Positions 1-9,988 of a stretch of 64,000 nt of DNA are shown here, piece by piece. Made by a program: the position numbers and the translations under genes. Under the pieces are notes generated by a model. It saw nothing but the letters and a program-made list of their open reading frames with translations, made no database searches and was not told the DNA's origin. The stretch's first letter is position 1. Every line of letters starts with the position of its first letter. The DNA is from Pycnococcus provasolii (taxonomy: Eukaryota; Chlorophyta; Pseudoscourfieldiophyceae; Pseudoscourfieldiales), in assembly GCA_049487715.1 (NCBI GenBank), contig CP150574.1:62001-126000 (forward strand), given 5' to 3'.

Positions 1-1
1 C

Positions 2-1719
2 GCGGTCGTCAACGGGCCGCCGTACGCGATCGACGCGTGGGGACTCGGGTGTCTCGTGCTAGAGGTGTTCTCAGGCGCGCCGCTCGACAAGATGGAGGAC
101 CTGCGCAATATGGACGTCCTGCCTCCAAATCTTACCGCCGACTACCAGAAACTTCTCAGCTCGGCGCCGAACAAACGACTCTCCCCGCAGAAGTTCCTCG
201 ACAAGGCGGAGTTCCTCAAGGTGAAAGGTGCCGAGCTCATCGAAGTCCTCGAGAACATCAACATGAAGGACAGCTCGGAGAAGGACATCTTCTTCCGCAA
301 ACTGCCGCAAGCCGTGCCCACGCTGCCCACCCTCGTCGCGCAGAGGCGCGTCCTGCCGCTTCTCGCCAACGCGCTCGAGTACGGATCCGCGCCGGCGTCG
401 GCGCTCACCAGCCTGCTCGCCATCGGCAAGGACCTCGACAGCGACGAGTTCGTTGCGAAGGTGGTTCCGTGCGTCGTCAAGCTGTTCGCGTCCACCGAGA
501 GGTCGATTCGCATCGCACTGCTAAACAACATCGAGTCGTTCGGGCCGGCGATCCCCGACGGCGTGATGGACGAGCAGGTTTACCCGAATCTGTCGAATGG
601 ATTCAACGACCCCACCGCTCACCTGCGAGAGCTCACGCTCAAGTCTATCGTCACTGTCGCGCCGAAGCTTAAGCAGAGCACGATCAACGCAAGCCTTCTC
701 AAGCACCTAGCAAAGCTGCAGGTGGACGAAGAGCCGGCGATTCGCGCGAACACCACCATCTGCCTCAGCAACATCGCGCCGAACATGAGCGATGCCGCGT
801 GCAAGCGCGTTCTCCTCAACGCCTTCACGCGTGCCCTGCGAGACGGGTTCCCCCCGCTCGAAGTGCGGGCCTGATGGCGATCGTCGCGACGCAGCAGTAC
901 TATTCAAGCGCGGAGGTGGCGACGCGCGTGCTGCCCGTGGCTTCGCCGCTGCTTGTGGATACCGACGCGTCGGTGCGCGTTCACGCGTTCAGCCTGGTGG
1001 AAAATATGACCGCGGCACTGAAGGCGCAGTCGGATAAGCTTGCCGCCGCGGCGGAGATGGGCGGCGTCGATCCCACCGCCGCGAATGCCGCCATCGCCGC
1101 AGCCAACGCGTCGCCGATGCCAAAGGCGAAGGGCGGCGGTGTGCTGAGCTGGGCGGTGGGAAGCCTAAGCGCGTCGATGAGCAAAAAAGAGGGTGCTTCG
1201 GGGAGCGGCGCGTCGACTTCGTCCGCCGCGCCTCGCGCACCGGCGTCGTCGTCCGCACTAGCCGCACCGTCGAGGGCTTCGTCGGGAGCCGCCGCCGCCG
1301 CCGCCTCTTCTGCCGTCCCCCCTGCCGCGGCGGCAGCGCCGTCCGAGTACTCGGACACCACCGCGGCGGATGTTGGCAACGGCTGGGGCGACGACGACGA
1401 GCTCGACGTCGGTTTCGACGACGCTCCATCGGGTGGTGGTGGCGGCGGCGGCTTCGACAACGACGACGATGACGACGACGACGGCTGGGATGACGAGGCG
1501 GCTGAGCGAGAGGCGGCGGCGCGCGCTCGTCTGTCCGCGCGCCCCGCATCTCGCCCGACGCCCTCGCAGCCATCTGCCGCTGCTTCGCGCGGGCACGTAT
1601 CGCTCCAGAAGAAGGCGCCTATGAAGCTCGGCGCTCAGAAGCTAGGCGCAACGCGGCGCGGCGCGGGTGCGGGTGCGGCGAAGGACGACGACTGGAGCAA
1701 GCTGCTCGACGAGTTGTAA
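2..1719 (+). CDS. SCYL1: SCYL1-like pseudokinase (5' truncated by window, one apparent frameshift)
   Basis: Catalytically inactive kinase-like protein of the SCYL1/Cex1 family, which in other eukaryotes links COPI vesicle traffic and tRNA export. The gene enters from the left edge: the first codons read AIDAWGLGCLVLEVF, the end of a kinase domain (C-lobe), followed by a HEAT-repeat region (about residues 40-330) and an Ala/Ser/Asp-rich tail with poly-Gly and poly-Asp runs ending DDDWSKLLDEL. The reading frame breaks near 850-855: frame 2 runs to a TGA at 872-874, but homology (FPP then ARSAGLMAIVATQQYYS, a conserved SCYL1 stretch) continues in frame 1. One missing C in the C6 run at 850-855 would restore it. 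Family assignment rests on the kinase end, the ATQQYYS segment and domain order. The N-terminal kinase lobe lies outside the window. Confidence 0.85.
850..855 (+). other. C6 run at the SCYL1 frame break
   Basis: Six C residues where the coding frame must gain one base for the conserved protein to continue. Most simply a one-base deletion error in the consensus; a real inactivating deletion is the alternative. Confidence 0.7.
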
Positions 1720-1811
1720 CGCCATGCAATACGTTTTGTTGGCCAAAAGTGACATGTAGCGCAAGTCGGGAAAGCCGGCCAAAATGTAGACCTGATGTGG
1801 GCAGATGTCTC

Positions 1812-1829
1812 CCTAGCCCTAACCCTACT
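1812..1829. repeat. Short CCCTAA motif cluster in a convergent gap
   Basis: Two to three degenerate CCCTAA units lie between the 3' ends of the SCYL1-like gene (+) and the WD40 gene (-). It is the only one of the window's telomere-like clusters that sits between convergent genes. Confidence 0.6.
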
Positions 1830-1925
1830 GTACTTGAAAATAAAAACGTTGGCTTTATTAGACCAACGTTCCTGCTTTTGTAGTTACTGTATAATTTTCT
1901 GTGTTCGCTTTCTTTTGAATAGCGG

Positions 1926-3338
1926 TTAGCATTGCCAAACCCGAACGACACCGTTCTCGTCTCCCGTGAAGAACTGGCCAGGAATCGCGTGCGATGCGAT
2001 GCACGTGATGAGCGCTCGGTTTGCTTTCGTCTGTGACCAACACATGCCTCGCTTCTTAAATTGAGGGAGCTCGTAAAGTCTTAGCTCATTCGCAACCTGG
2101 TGGCTCGCGGCGATGACAGATTTCCCGTTTGGATCGTCGAAGCCGCAGAGGTAGACGCACGGATTTGGCTGCCTGCCACCTTGTTGTCCACCCTGCGTGT
2201 GCACGAGGCTGAGCGGATCTTGGTTTGGATCAGGATTCTTCGGGTCCGTTTTGCCCCAAACCTTCACCAAGCCGTCGAGTCCTGCGCTGATGACAACGGG
2301 GGAATTCTGCCACTGCCAGATAATCATGCTAGTGACCGCCTGCGTGTGCGCGATGTGACTTCCGTTCGTTTGCGCGTCAATCACGCGCTCGCACTGCCCA
2401 TTTGCCATGTTCCACATGCGAATCGAGCTGTCCAGTCCGCCGGAGAAGACGTAGCTTCCCATCGTTTCGAGGCATATTGGGTCAGCCGTGTGCCCTCTCA
2501 ACGTAGTCATGGGCTCGAACTTCGACGTGGCCGTGTTGAACTTGTGCACGAGCAGGGACTTGTCCACCGTCACGCCGGCGCTGACGAGCATGTCGTTGAC
2601 CAAAACCATCGAGTAGATTGCTCCGGTGTGTCCTTGTGTCAAATCGTAGTGTGGCGCCGACGGATCGTTGCCTGGGGGCGTCGCCCCCGCGAGGTTCATG
2701 ACGCGTATGATTCCTGTCGTGCCACCTGGCGAAGGGTCGTGTGCGCCCATGAAGAGGTGTCCGTTGACGATGAGAAGTGCGTTCACCTGCGCTCGCGGGT
2801 CGACGGTGATCTCGTACAGCGGGGCGCCCGTATTGCAGTCCCAGACGCGAACGACCGGTCCTGTGGCGACGTACAGCTTTGCGCCCGCCTCGTCCGTTGC
2901 GATGTCGTTGATTTTCCCAGACGCTCCCTGCGGCTGCAGCTCCGCGACTAGCGTGACCTCGCTTGTGCACGGAATGTCCGATCCTCCTCCTCGTCCTCCT
3001 GTCGACCTCCCTCCCCTTCCTCCTCGTCCACCGTCACGTCCCCCTCCTCCTCGTCCACCACCACCGTGACCTCCTTGGAAGGCGCCACCACCACCTCCTC
3101 CAAATCCACCACCACCACCAAACGGCGCGTTGTTTTGCTGACCACCTCCTCCACCACCACCACCCCCTCGTCGGTTACGTGATCGCGAGGATCGCGAGGA
3201 AGATCCTGAGAATCCCCCACCTCCCCCACCACCACGACCACCAGGCGCACCACCACCCCCACCACCCCCCGCTGCGAATCCCCCGCCACCACCCGCACCA
3301 CCACCCCCAGCTGCGAAGGAACTGCCACCGCCCCACAT
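1926..3338 (-). CDS. ZFWD-like WD40 protein with RGG/Gly-rich N-terminus
   Basis: 470-residue protein starting at MWGGGSSF. Residues about 5-140 are a Gly-rich, RGG-type low-complexity region; the rest is a WD40 propeller (VRVWDCNTG, IRMWNMANG, VKVWGKT, VVRVWQC). The order and wording of the blades, including ELPQFKKRGMCWS and FFTGDENGVVRVW near the end, resemble plant ZFWD proteins (CCCH zinc finger + WD40), but no CCCH finger is seen here. RGG regions usually bind RNA, so an RNA-related scaffold is inferred. The open frame extends upstream to 3596 only through a non-ATG codon; the ATG at 3336-3338 is preferred. It faces the TraB gene head to head over a gap of about 310 bases. Confidence 0.75.
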   Translation of the reverse strand: MWGGGSSFAAGGGGAGGGGGFAAGGGGGGGAPGGRGGGGGGGFSGSSSRSSRSRNRRGGGGGGGGGQQNNAPFGGGGGFGGGGGGAFQGGHGGGGRGGGGRDGGRGGRGGRSTGGRGGGSDIPCTSEVTLVAELQPQGASGKINDIATDEAGAKLYVATGPVVRVWDCNTGAPLYEITVDPRAQVNALLIVNGHLFMGAHDPSPGGTTGIIRVMNLAGATPPGNDPSAPHYDLTQGHTGAIYSMVLVNDMLVSAGVTVDKSLLVHKFNTATSKFEPMTTLRGHTADPICLETMGSYVFSGGLDSSIRMWNMANGQCERVIDAQTNGSHIAHTQAVTSMIIWQWQNSPVVISAGLDGLVKVWGKTDPKNPDPNQDPLSLVHTQGGQQGGRQPNPCVYLCGFDDPNGKSVIAASHQVANELRLYELPQFKKRGMCWSQTKANRALITCIASHAIPGQFFTGDENGVVRVWQC

Positions 3339-3650
3339 CTTGCTGCAGATACTCACCAAGTGAAGCCTAAAGACACAACAACACAGCGAGCGAGGAACAC
3401 TCACAGCGCCGCCACCCACAACACAACAAATGCCGCCACAAAAGCAGGTCCCTGGAAAGAAGAAGAACCGCCTCCGCCTAGGGAGGGTTTGGAATACCTG
3501 GGAGGGAGGGAGGGGTGGGGAAAACAAACTAGTTCTAGGGTTAGCGGGGGAAACCCTAACCCGTAGGGTAGCTTCCCGTTTTGCCCTTGCTCTCACGTGT
3601 TGTGTTGCCTCTTCGAAGCTCTGTCATTGTCATTGGCATTGTGCGCATGT
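3339..3650. promoter_or_regulatory. Bidirectional promoter gap with telo-box-like motif
   Basis: Gap between divergent genes. At 3536-3570 it holds CTAGGGTTAG and AAACCCTAACCCGTAGGGT, i.e. TTAGGG-type motifs in both orientations. No TATA box is evident. A GTGAGT just upstream of the WD40 ATG on the minus strand could be a splice donor, but no matching upstream exon is seen. Confidence 0.45.
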
Positions 3651-4913
3651 ATGTCGTCGTCGTCAACATCCATGTCTTCTTCTGATGGTGCGAATGCCGA
3701 CGCGGTTCTGACGCACCCGTTCACGCTCGGCGATGTGCACATCGTAGGGTCCGCGCACATCTCGCGCGCATCCGCAATACAGGCGGAAGCGCTCGTCCGG
3801 GGAATCAGGCCGAGATACACCGCCGTCGAACTGGACGAGGACAGACTGAGAAGAATGATCGTTGGCGAACGCGACGAACAGTCACGCGTCGCACGCGCGG
3901 AAGTCGGGGTGGGCGCAGGACAAACACTAAGCGAAGTCATCTCCTTAACGTTACGGGGGAAAATCACGCAACACGTAGGTGCGCTAACGTACGCAGCAGC
4001 AGGCGCCGTGCTCGGAAGCTCGCCAGGTGCTGAGTTTCTCGCCGCGAGGAAAGCGGCGGAGCAGGTTGGGTCGGAGGTCATCTGCATAGACAGGTCGGCG
4101 GACGTGACAATTGCACGCGTCATGGCCGCAGTGGGACAGGCGGCAAGCGTGAAGCCATCAGCACCCCCCACCACATCCTCCTCGTCCTCGGCGTCAGGTG
4201 GTGATCAACGCCGCCGTGGTGACGACGGCATGCTCGCCGCGATGGAGGAGGCGGGTTGTGCGGAGCCGAACTTAGTCGTGGAAGCGGCTAAGCGCGTGCT
4301 AAGGGCAGCCATGCAAGGAGACGAAATTCAGCCTGACGACCTCATGCAAATGCGTGTGTGCGGTACCAAAATGGTGGAGAGCTCAAGGGTCAAGGCGCTC
4401 AAGTCAACCGGCGGTCCCGTCGCAGACGCATTCCTAGGTTTACCCGACATGGAAAAAGAACAAGGCCGCTCGCGTGACTTCTACTCCGCTGTATTTCGCG
4501 TGATTGCCGACGAGCGTGATGCCATCATGGCACACCGTCTTGCTCAACTCGCTGAACGCGCGGCTGGTGAGCCTGTCGTTGCCGTCGTGGGAGCTGCGCA
4601 CGTGAATGGCATCACGCGGAAGTGGCAAGATGCGTGCATGCCAGAGTACGGTGAGTCGATCAAGCCTTTACTCGCGATGCCCAGTAGCAATGCGGCACCG
4701 GCTGTCACCGCCACCCTCGCCATTGTCACAGGAGTCATGGTTCTTGCGCGGCGCTTTCCGAGATTCATCGCCGCTTCTTCGGGTGTTGCGACGGGTGGTG
4801 CGCTCGTCGGTGGATTGATAGCTGCGCGAGGAGCTGTGCAAGTGGAGGCGGCGACGCGACGTCTCGTGGAAGCTTCTCGCGCGCTACCACCGCATGCGGA
4901 TGATCTGGTCTGA
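3651..4913 (+). CDS. TraB-family protein
   Basis: 420-residue member of the TraB/TRABD (PrgY-like) family, a predicted metal-dependent hydrolase fold; plant members act at mitochondrial and ER membranes. The N-terminal signature VHIVGSAHISRASA (about 26-39) and VELDEDR (about 60), plus the distal VVAVVGAAHVNGI (about 325), are the conserved GxxH-type motifs. A low-complexity Ser/Gly insert (about 165-190) interrupts the domain. The C-terminus has two hydrophobic segments (AVTATLAIVTGVMVLAR and SGVATGGALVGGLIA) consistent with membrane anchoring. The frame is open upstream to 3597 but only from a GTG; the first ATG is at 3651. Confidence 0.8.
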   Translation: MSSSSTSMSSSDGANADAVLTHPFTLGDVHIVGSAHISRASAIQAEALVRGIRPRYTAVELDEDRLRRMIVGERDEQSRVARAEVGVGAGQTLSEVISLTLRGKITQHVGALTYAAAGAVLGSSPGAEFLAARKAAEQVGSEVICIDRSADVTIARVMAAVGQAASVKPSAPPTTSSSSSASGGDQRRRGDDGMLAAMEEAGCAEPNLVVEAAKRVLRAAMQGDEIQPDDLMQMRVCGTKMVESSRVKALKSTGGPVADAFLGLPDMEKEQGRSRDFYSAVFRVIADERDAIMAHRLAQLAERAAGEPVVAVVGAAHVNGITRKWQDACMPEYGESIKPLLAMPSSNAAPAVTATLAIVTGVMVLARRFPRFIAASSGVATGGALVGGLIAARGAVQVEAATRRLVEASRALPPHADDLV

Positions 4914-5073
4914 TCAGCAGTTCGCCTGTGGTGATGAACAGTCATCGCCATTTGTCAGAGTTGTTTGCGTTGTCTTTTGTTTTCCCGATAGTCTGTAAGT
5001 GTTTACACGAAATTGTTCACCATCATGACTTTGTCTGCAACTCGGTCCATCTTTCTGTCGAAAATGAGCAACT

Positions 5074-6564
5074 CTACGCAGCCACGTTTGGCTCCACGTT
5101 CTCCTCCAATTCGACGAGCGCTCGGCTGCGCTTCATGCCTGCTCGCAGCGTGGCAAGCTCTTCGACGAGGCGCTCGTTCTCGCGTTGTGTCGTCTCCAAT
5201 TGCGCCGCGAGTGCTGCAGCGTCACCCTCTGGCGCCGCCATCTTTGCACGCAGCATCTCGAGTTCTTCAGCCGCGGAGGCGTTGCCCTTCGCCTCAGCCT
5301 CAAGCATGCTGTTTTGCACGCGAAGTTCCGCGTTATTCGCGCGCAGGCGTGCGAGCGTTCGAGCCGTTCCAGGCGAGTGCCACCTCGCGCCATCTTGGCT
5401 TGCACCTTCGTCGCCACCTCGACCCGCGCCAGCGAGCAGGCTGTGGATCGCAGTGAGCTCACGAAGCTGCTCCGCACGCTCCCTGCGCAGATTATCATCC
5501 GCGTTTTGCGCCTCGCCCGTTGGCGCGTTGTTTTGGATTTCCTCGCGAAGCTCCATCACACGCGCAAGCACGTCCTGGAAGGCTGCCACTTGGGCCCGCT
5601 GCGCCGCACGCTCCGCCTCCAGGTCAGCCGCGAGTCCATCCGCCGTCGCGGCAGCTGCGTTGCTTTCCTCGAGGCTCATGTTCGCCTGCGCGATTGCCTC
5701 CGACAGCCGCGCGACGTCCGCCATCGCAGCATCGCGCTCGGAGACGAGCGTTTCCACTCGTTCGCCCATCGTTCGGCTCTGCTCGCGCGCTTCGTGAAGC
5801 TTGCGTTCGAGCGACGAGACGGCATCTCCCGCACACGACTGATCGTGCGCGATGTTCTCATTCGTCTTTCGCAGGTTTTGCACATCCGCTTTGAGCTCGT
5901 CAAGCATTGCGTTCGCCTGGTCCAGCTCGTGCTGCTTACTTTGCGCTTTAGCGACGGCGGCGTCGCGTTCCTCCGCCGCGCGCGTCGCGGCGTCGACCGC
6001 GTTCTCGATCCTGGCGTCCGTGCTCGCCGCCTGTGCATTTTTCGTCGCTTGCTTCGCCTCATCGAGTTCAGCCTGTATGGATTCGCGCGTCGTTTCCCAC
6101 TCGCATCGTTCCTGTTTGTGTTTGTTCTGCACGTCCTCGATCGTCCTACGAGTCGCTTCTAGAATCGTTTCTAAGTTGGCCTTATCTTCTCGTGCCTTCT
6201 CTGCCTGAGTTTGTGCGTCAACAGCCCTTGCGTGTGCGTCCTCCGCGTCCACGCGCGCTTTGTTGAGTTCGTCTTGCGCCGTTTTGAGTTTGTCCTGCAG
6301 TGCGTTTTCGTTCGTCGAAGCTTGAGCGAGCATTTGCGATGTCGACGTGAGTTTTGTGGATGTGTTATTTAAGCTCGTTTCCAGGGAAGCGACTTGCTCT
6401 TCCAGCGAAGCACAACGACGCTGTGCATCAACTAGCGATGCTTTGTGACCATCTGCCGCCGATTTTGATTTCTCAATGATGATGTTAAGATTTTCACACG
6501 TTCCATTTAAGGTTGCAATCTGCGACTTTAAAGCGCGTATTTCGTACACAGACGGCGACTCCAT
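5074..6564 (-). CDS. Long coiled-coil protein
   Basis: 496-residue protein starting MESPSVYEIRALKS. Nearly the whole length is heptad-like coiled coil rich in Glu, Ala, Arg, Lys and Gln (for example SLEEQVASLETSLNN and ANMSLEESNAAAATADGL), with no catalytic motif and no membrane segment. A brief break near 395-410 (GAGRGGDEGASQDGARW) separates two coil blocks. Composition resembles tethering or cytoskeletal coiled coils, but no family can be named. The frame is open upstream to 6621, but the start MESPSV is preferred because the extra 19 codons read from an AT-rich leader. It is divergent from the KEG-like kinase gene. Confidence 0.75.
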   Translation of the reverse strand: MESPSVYEIRALKSQIATLNGTCENLNIIIEKSKSAADGHKASLVDAQRRCASLEEQVASLETSLNNTSTKLTSTSQMLAQASTNENALQDKLKTAQDELNKARVDAEDAHARAVDAQTQAEKAREDKANLETILEATRRTIEDVQNKHKQERCEWETTRESIQAELDEAKQATKNAQAASTDARIENAVDAATRAAEERDAAVAKAQSKQHELDQANAMLDELKADVQNLRKTNENIAHDQSCAGDAVSSLERKLHEAREQSRTMGERVETLVSERDAAMADVARLSEAIAQANMSLEESNAAAATADGLAADLEAERAAQRAQVAAFQDVLARVMELREEIQNNAPTGEAQNADDNLRRERAEQLRELTAIHSLLAGAGRGGDEGASQDGARWHSPGTARTLARLRANNAELRVQNSMLEAEAKGNASAAEELEMLRAKMAAPEGDAAALAAQLETTQRENERLVEELATLRAGMKRSRALVELEENVEPNVAA

Positions 6565-7570
6565 AACTGTTGTGTTATCTTTATTAATCAGAAAACAAAA
6601 GAGAATGAGATAAGAGACCAAGAGACGTAAACAAAGAGAGTGACACTGTGATCACTGTGAAAGGTTACGTTACAGTACGTGTCTGTCGTTTGGGAAAGTA
6701 AAATGACAGATATGACCCTAGAGGGATGGCCAGAAGGATGGGGAGGGGCGGAGGAAAGAAGGCCATAGGGTTGCATAGGGAAGGGAATTCAGGGAACTAA
6801 CAACGCCCTCAGATAACCCTAACGCCGTAACCCTAACGCCGTAACCCTAATGCCGTAAACGTAACCCTAATGCCCTAACGCTAGCCCTAGGAAGCCCTAA
6901 TGCCCTAATGCCGTAACCCTAGCCCTAATGCCCTAACGCTCCTGCTCCTGCGAACCCCCTGCGAACTGGAGGGACGCCATATTAGTATTGACCAAGCGAG
7001 CGAGCGTAACAACGGCAAGTGTGTATCCCCAAAGCAAGTACGAGGAAAGGCCGGAAGTTTGTTGCTTTTGGTTCCTCCTCCCAGGGGTGGTCTCTCCCTC
7101 CGGAGGCCGGAGCCTTGGCCCTTAAAAATTAGCCCTTAAATTGGCCCTTGAATTAGGGGGCACCTGCTTAAGCCATTCTTGATTTCTCGAAATTACGCCC
7201 TCTGTCATCTGTGTTCTTTCCTGGTGCTCGCTGGTGGGGTGAAATCCTGGGCGTCTCAAACTCGCACTGGTTGATTCATTGACGGGCGTTCTTGATTTCT
7301 CATTTATTTAGTTCCAAGGCGGCTTGTGTTGTGTTTCTTTCTGGGCATCAGTGACGTCTGGGCGTGAGTGAGTGAGTACTTCCTACCCTGCCTGGAATAA
7401 TCTCTGCGAGTGTTCGCTCCCCTTTTTTTCACATACCTTCAGAGTTTAAGGCCGCCGCTTTGTGTTTCTTTGATTCTTTTCTGTTTTAACAACAGGTTCC
7501 CTGTTTGACGGGGGGCTGATCACGGGTACATACTGCAAGTTGCGATACAGCAGTCTACGTACCAGCAGAT
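6565..7570. promoter_or_regulatory. 1-kb divergent gap with degenerate telomere-like array
   Basis: No convincing gene. The stretch 6814-6940 is a degenerate array of AACCCTAA with spacers such as CGCCGT and TGCC, giving a roughly 12-14 base period. The rest is AT-richer than coding DNA. It probably holds the promoters and 5' leaders of the coiled-coil gene (-) and the kinase gene (+). Confidence 0.5.
6814..6940. repeat. Degenerate CCCTAA array
   Basis: About ten CCCTAA-type units separated by GCCGTAA, TGCC and similar spacers (for example GCCGTAACCCTAACGCC and ATGCCCTAACGCTAGCCC). It differs from the perfect arrays elsewhere in the window by its spacers, suggesting an aged or diversified array. 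Confidence 0.7.
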
Positions 7571-9988
7571 ATGTGGGGATCGACGACAGTGTCCGCGATG
7601 CTGAGAAGCGCTCTGGGGGTGGAGCGCACCGCCACGGCCGCGGGGTCGGCGTCGTCGGGGGCGTTATCTGCTGCTGCTGGGGCAGAAGGCGATGGGATCG
7701 ATGACGACGGGGAACCGTCGGCGATGACGGCATCACCACGACCGTCGGACGAAAACCTCAGAGACTCGCACAACCTCAGAACCGGCCGGACGGATGACGG
7801 GTTTCTTGCCAGCAGAGAAACGACAATTGCCACGTCAAAAGGATCGCTGCAAAAAGTATCTGCTGGAGTAATCAACAACAACAACGCCGACAAGCAACAA
7901 GCGTCTCAACAAGCGGCGGAAAGAGACGAGGATGCCGTTGCAGCAGCCATCATCGCAGAACTTGCAATACCACCCGCTGACATACACCTCGACGCCGTCA
8001 TCTCCAGAGAAGGTGCGCACGGAGAGGTGTGGGAGGCTAGGCTAAAAGATGAAAGAAGTGGGAAGGAGAAAAAGGTGGCTGTCAAAAGGTTGCCTAGCGA
8101 CCAGCTCGCGAAAGACGACGCCAGGAGACTCAAAAGGGAAGTCTCCATCTTCGCTTCCATCGCGCAGCTGTGCCACCGACACGTCAACAAAACCAGAAAG
8201 AACCACAACGTCTGCAAGCTGTACGGAGTCTGCGAGGAGCCCGGATTCCTGTCCATCGTCATGCGCATGTACAAGACGAGCGTGCAGCGCCTCGTCAAGA
8301 GGCTGCCGAAGCCAAAAGACGGCGTGGCAAGTTTGCCGAGACTTCCGTGCGCCACAATAGCACGCATTGGGCGCGACATTGCAAACGGGTGCAAGGCTCT
8401 TCACGAGGCTGGCGTCGTGGTGGCGGACCTCAAGCCCGCGAACGTTCTGATTGACGAGTTTGGAAACGGCGTAGTCGCGGACTTTGGAATGTCCGTCGTA
8501 GTCAACGACGGAGGAAGCCACGCGCCAGCTTCCATCGCGCGTGGCACTCCCAACTACATGTCGCCAGAGTCGTGGAACGCCGAGGCTGAGGGTCTCAGCC
8601 GGCGCAGCGACGTTTGGAGCCTTGGGGCAACGCTGCTCTTCATGGTGACGGGAGATCCGCCTTTCAAAGGCTACACAATGACGCAGCTCTTCGCCGCGGT
8701 CTTTGCGCGCGCGGAAACTCCGGAAATTCCTGAGGGTGTCAATCTCCCTGAGCGACTTCGTACGCTCATTGAGAAATGCTTCGCATACGAGCCGAAAGAT
8801 CGCCCGAGTATGGAGGTGTGCCTCGACGAGTTGAATGCGCTGATGGCTGAGTTAGCTTTGGCGGAGGAAGAGGAGCGGAAGAAGAAGAAGGAAGAGGAGA
8901 AGGAGGAGGCGGAGGAGAACGATGAAGAGAAAGAGGAGCAGAAGGAAGATGGTAATGAGAAGCAGGGCAAGCACGTCACATTTGCGCCACCGCCCGAGCC
9001 GCAGGGAAAGCAGAGGGAGCAGGACGAAGGGGCAAAGGACGGTGATGAGGATGCCGCTTCAGAGTCGATTTTGGCTTTGCTTGGAAAGCTGGAAAGTGTC
9101 GAGAATGATTCGCAGATGTTCGAGCTGATGCTCGCCGTGGCGGAGAGATGTGTACGAGGTCTTGCCGCAGCGTCGTCGAGCGATTGTCATAGTGCTGAGA
9201 CGGCACGCATGGGATTGAGGAAGCTAACAGAGGCGCTCAAGGTGCTTTTGTCAGCCCTGGGTGATTCTGACGCGGAGGCTCTTTGCCTCACAATCGCGGA
9301 GATGGCCATCACGCTGCCTCCTTTGGAAATTTCTTCGCCCAACCAGGCGGCGGAGGCGGCCGAGGCGGTAGAAGCGACAGAAACGACGCCGTCTCATACA
9401 CCACGCTCGCAGACGTGGAGGGAGCAGCCGGAGGCTGCACTGGCGCTCTGCGAGTCTGGCGTTGTGCCACTGCTCGCGTCGCTGCTGAGCTCCGATAAAT
9501 CGCGACCTGGGCAGCGCGTTGCGTCAGCCATCGCCTTGCAACGCATCGCCGTGCTGCTCTGCGACGACCCAATCGCCCTGCTCAGTTCCGTGCCCGTTCA
9601 TCGCGTCGTTCCCATGGTACGCAAGCTCAGTGCCGCGAGCTCGTCGACTGTCGAGGCGGCGATGGCCGCGGCTGACGCCGAGAATTCCACCGGCGGCGTC
9701 ACGGACAGCCCGGAAAGCCCGCTGAATAGTCCGACAGGAGCATTCCGCCTTACCCTAGCCGCACGGCGGAGCCTTCTTGACGACTTCGAGGCGAGTCGAG
9801 GCGACGAAGGTGACGGGTCTCCGTTCTGTGCATCGGAGGCTTTGCAATGGCTCTTCGAAAAAGAGGGCGTGCTAATGTCCAAGGTGTTGAAGTGGGAGTT
9901 TGAGGATGCATTTCTTCGAGCTGGGGCATCCGTTGACGGCACGTCGTCGTTGTCGTTGTCGTCGTTGTCGTTGTCCTCGGTGGAGTAG
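7571..9988 (+). CDS. KEG-like protein kinase with acidic linker and helical C-terminus
   Basis: 805-residue Ser/Thr-type kinase. Kinase domain about residues 140-425: P-loop REGAHGEVWEA (146-156), VAVK Lys172, alpha-C Glu190, catalytic segment VVADLKPAN with Asp286, DFG at 304-306, activation end GTPNYMSPESW. The Arg of HRD is replaced (VAD). The stretch NVCKLYGVCEEPGFLSIVM with MYKTSVQRLVKRLP is close to the kinase domain of plant KEG (Keep on Going), but the RING, ankyrin and HERC2-type repeats of KEG are absent. Instead a Lys/Glu-rich stretch (about 435-500) leads to an alpha-helical, ARM-like region (about 510-720) and a Ser-rich end. Key catalytic residues are present, so activity is likely. 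Confidence 0.85.
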   Translation: MWGSTTVSAMLRSALGVERTATAAGSASSGALSAAAGAEGDGIDDDGEPSAMTASPRPSDENLRDSHNLRTGRTDDGFLASRETTIATSKGSLQKVSAGVINNNNADKQQASQQAAERDEDAVAAAIIAELAIPPADIHLDAVISREGAHGEVWEARLKDERSGKEKKVAVKRLPSDQLAKDDARRLKREVSIFASIAQLCHRHVNKTRKNHNVCKLYGVCEEPGFLSIVMRMYKTSVQRLVKRLPKPKDGVASLPRLPCATIARIGRDIANGCKALHEAGVVVADLKPANVLIDEFGNGVVADFGMSVVVNDGGSHAPASIARGTPNYMSPESWNAEAEGLSRRSDVWSLGATLLFMVTGDPPFKGYTMTQLFAAVFARAETPEIPEGVNLPERLRTLIEKCFAYEPKDRPSMEVCLDELNALMAELALAEEEERKKKKEEEKEEAEENDEEKEEQKEDGNEKQGKHVTFAPPPEPQGKQREQDEGAKDGDEDAASESILALLGKLESVENDSQMFELMLAVAERCVRGLAAASSSDCHSAETARMGLRKLTEALKVLLSALGDSDAEALCLTIAEMAITLPPLEISSPNQAAEAAEAVEATETTPSHTPRSQTWREQPEAALALCESGVVPLLASLLSSDKSRPGQRVASAIALQRIAVLLCDDPIALLSSVPVHRVVPMVRKLSAASSSTVEAAMAAADAENSTGGVTDSPESPLNSPTGAFRLTLAARRSLLDDFEASRGDEGDGSPFCASEALQWLFEKEGVLMSKVLKWEFEDAFLRAGASVDGTSSLSLSSLSLSSVE

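Noticed and set aside
981-1596. Several minus-strand open frames over the SCYL1 tail
   Set aside because: They arise from GC-rich Ala/Ser/Asp codon runs read backwards; protein composition is implausible.
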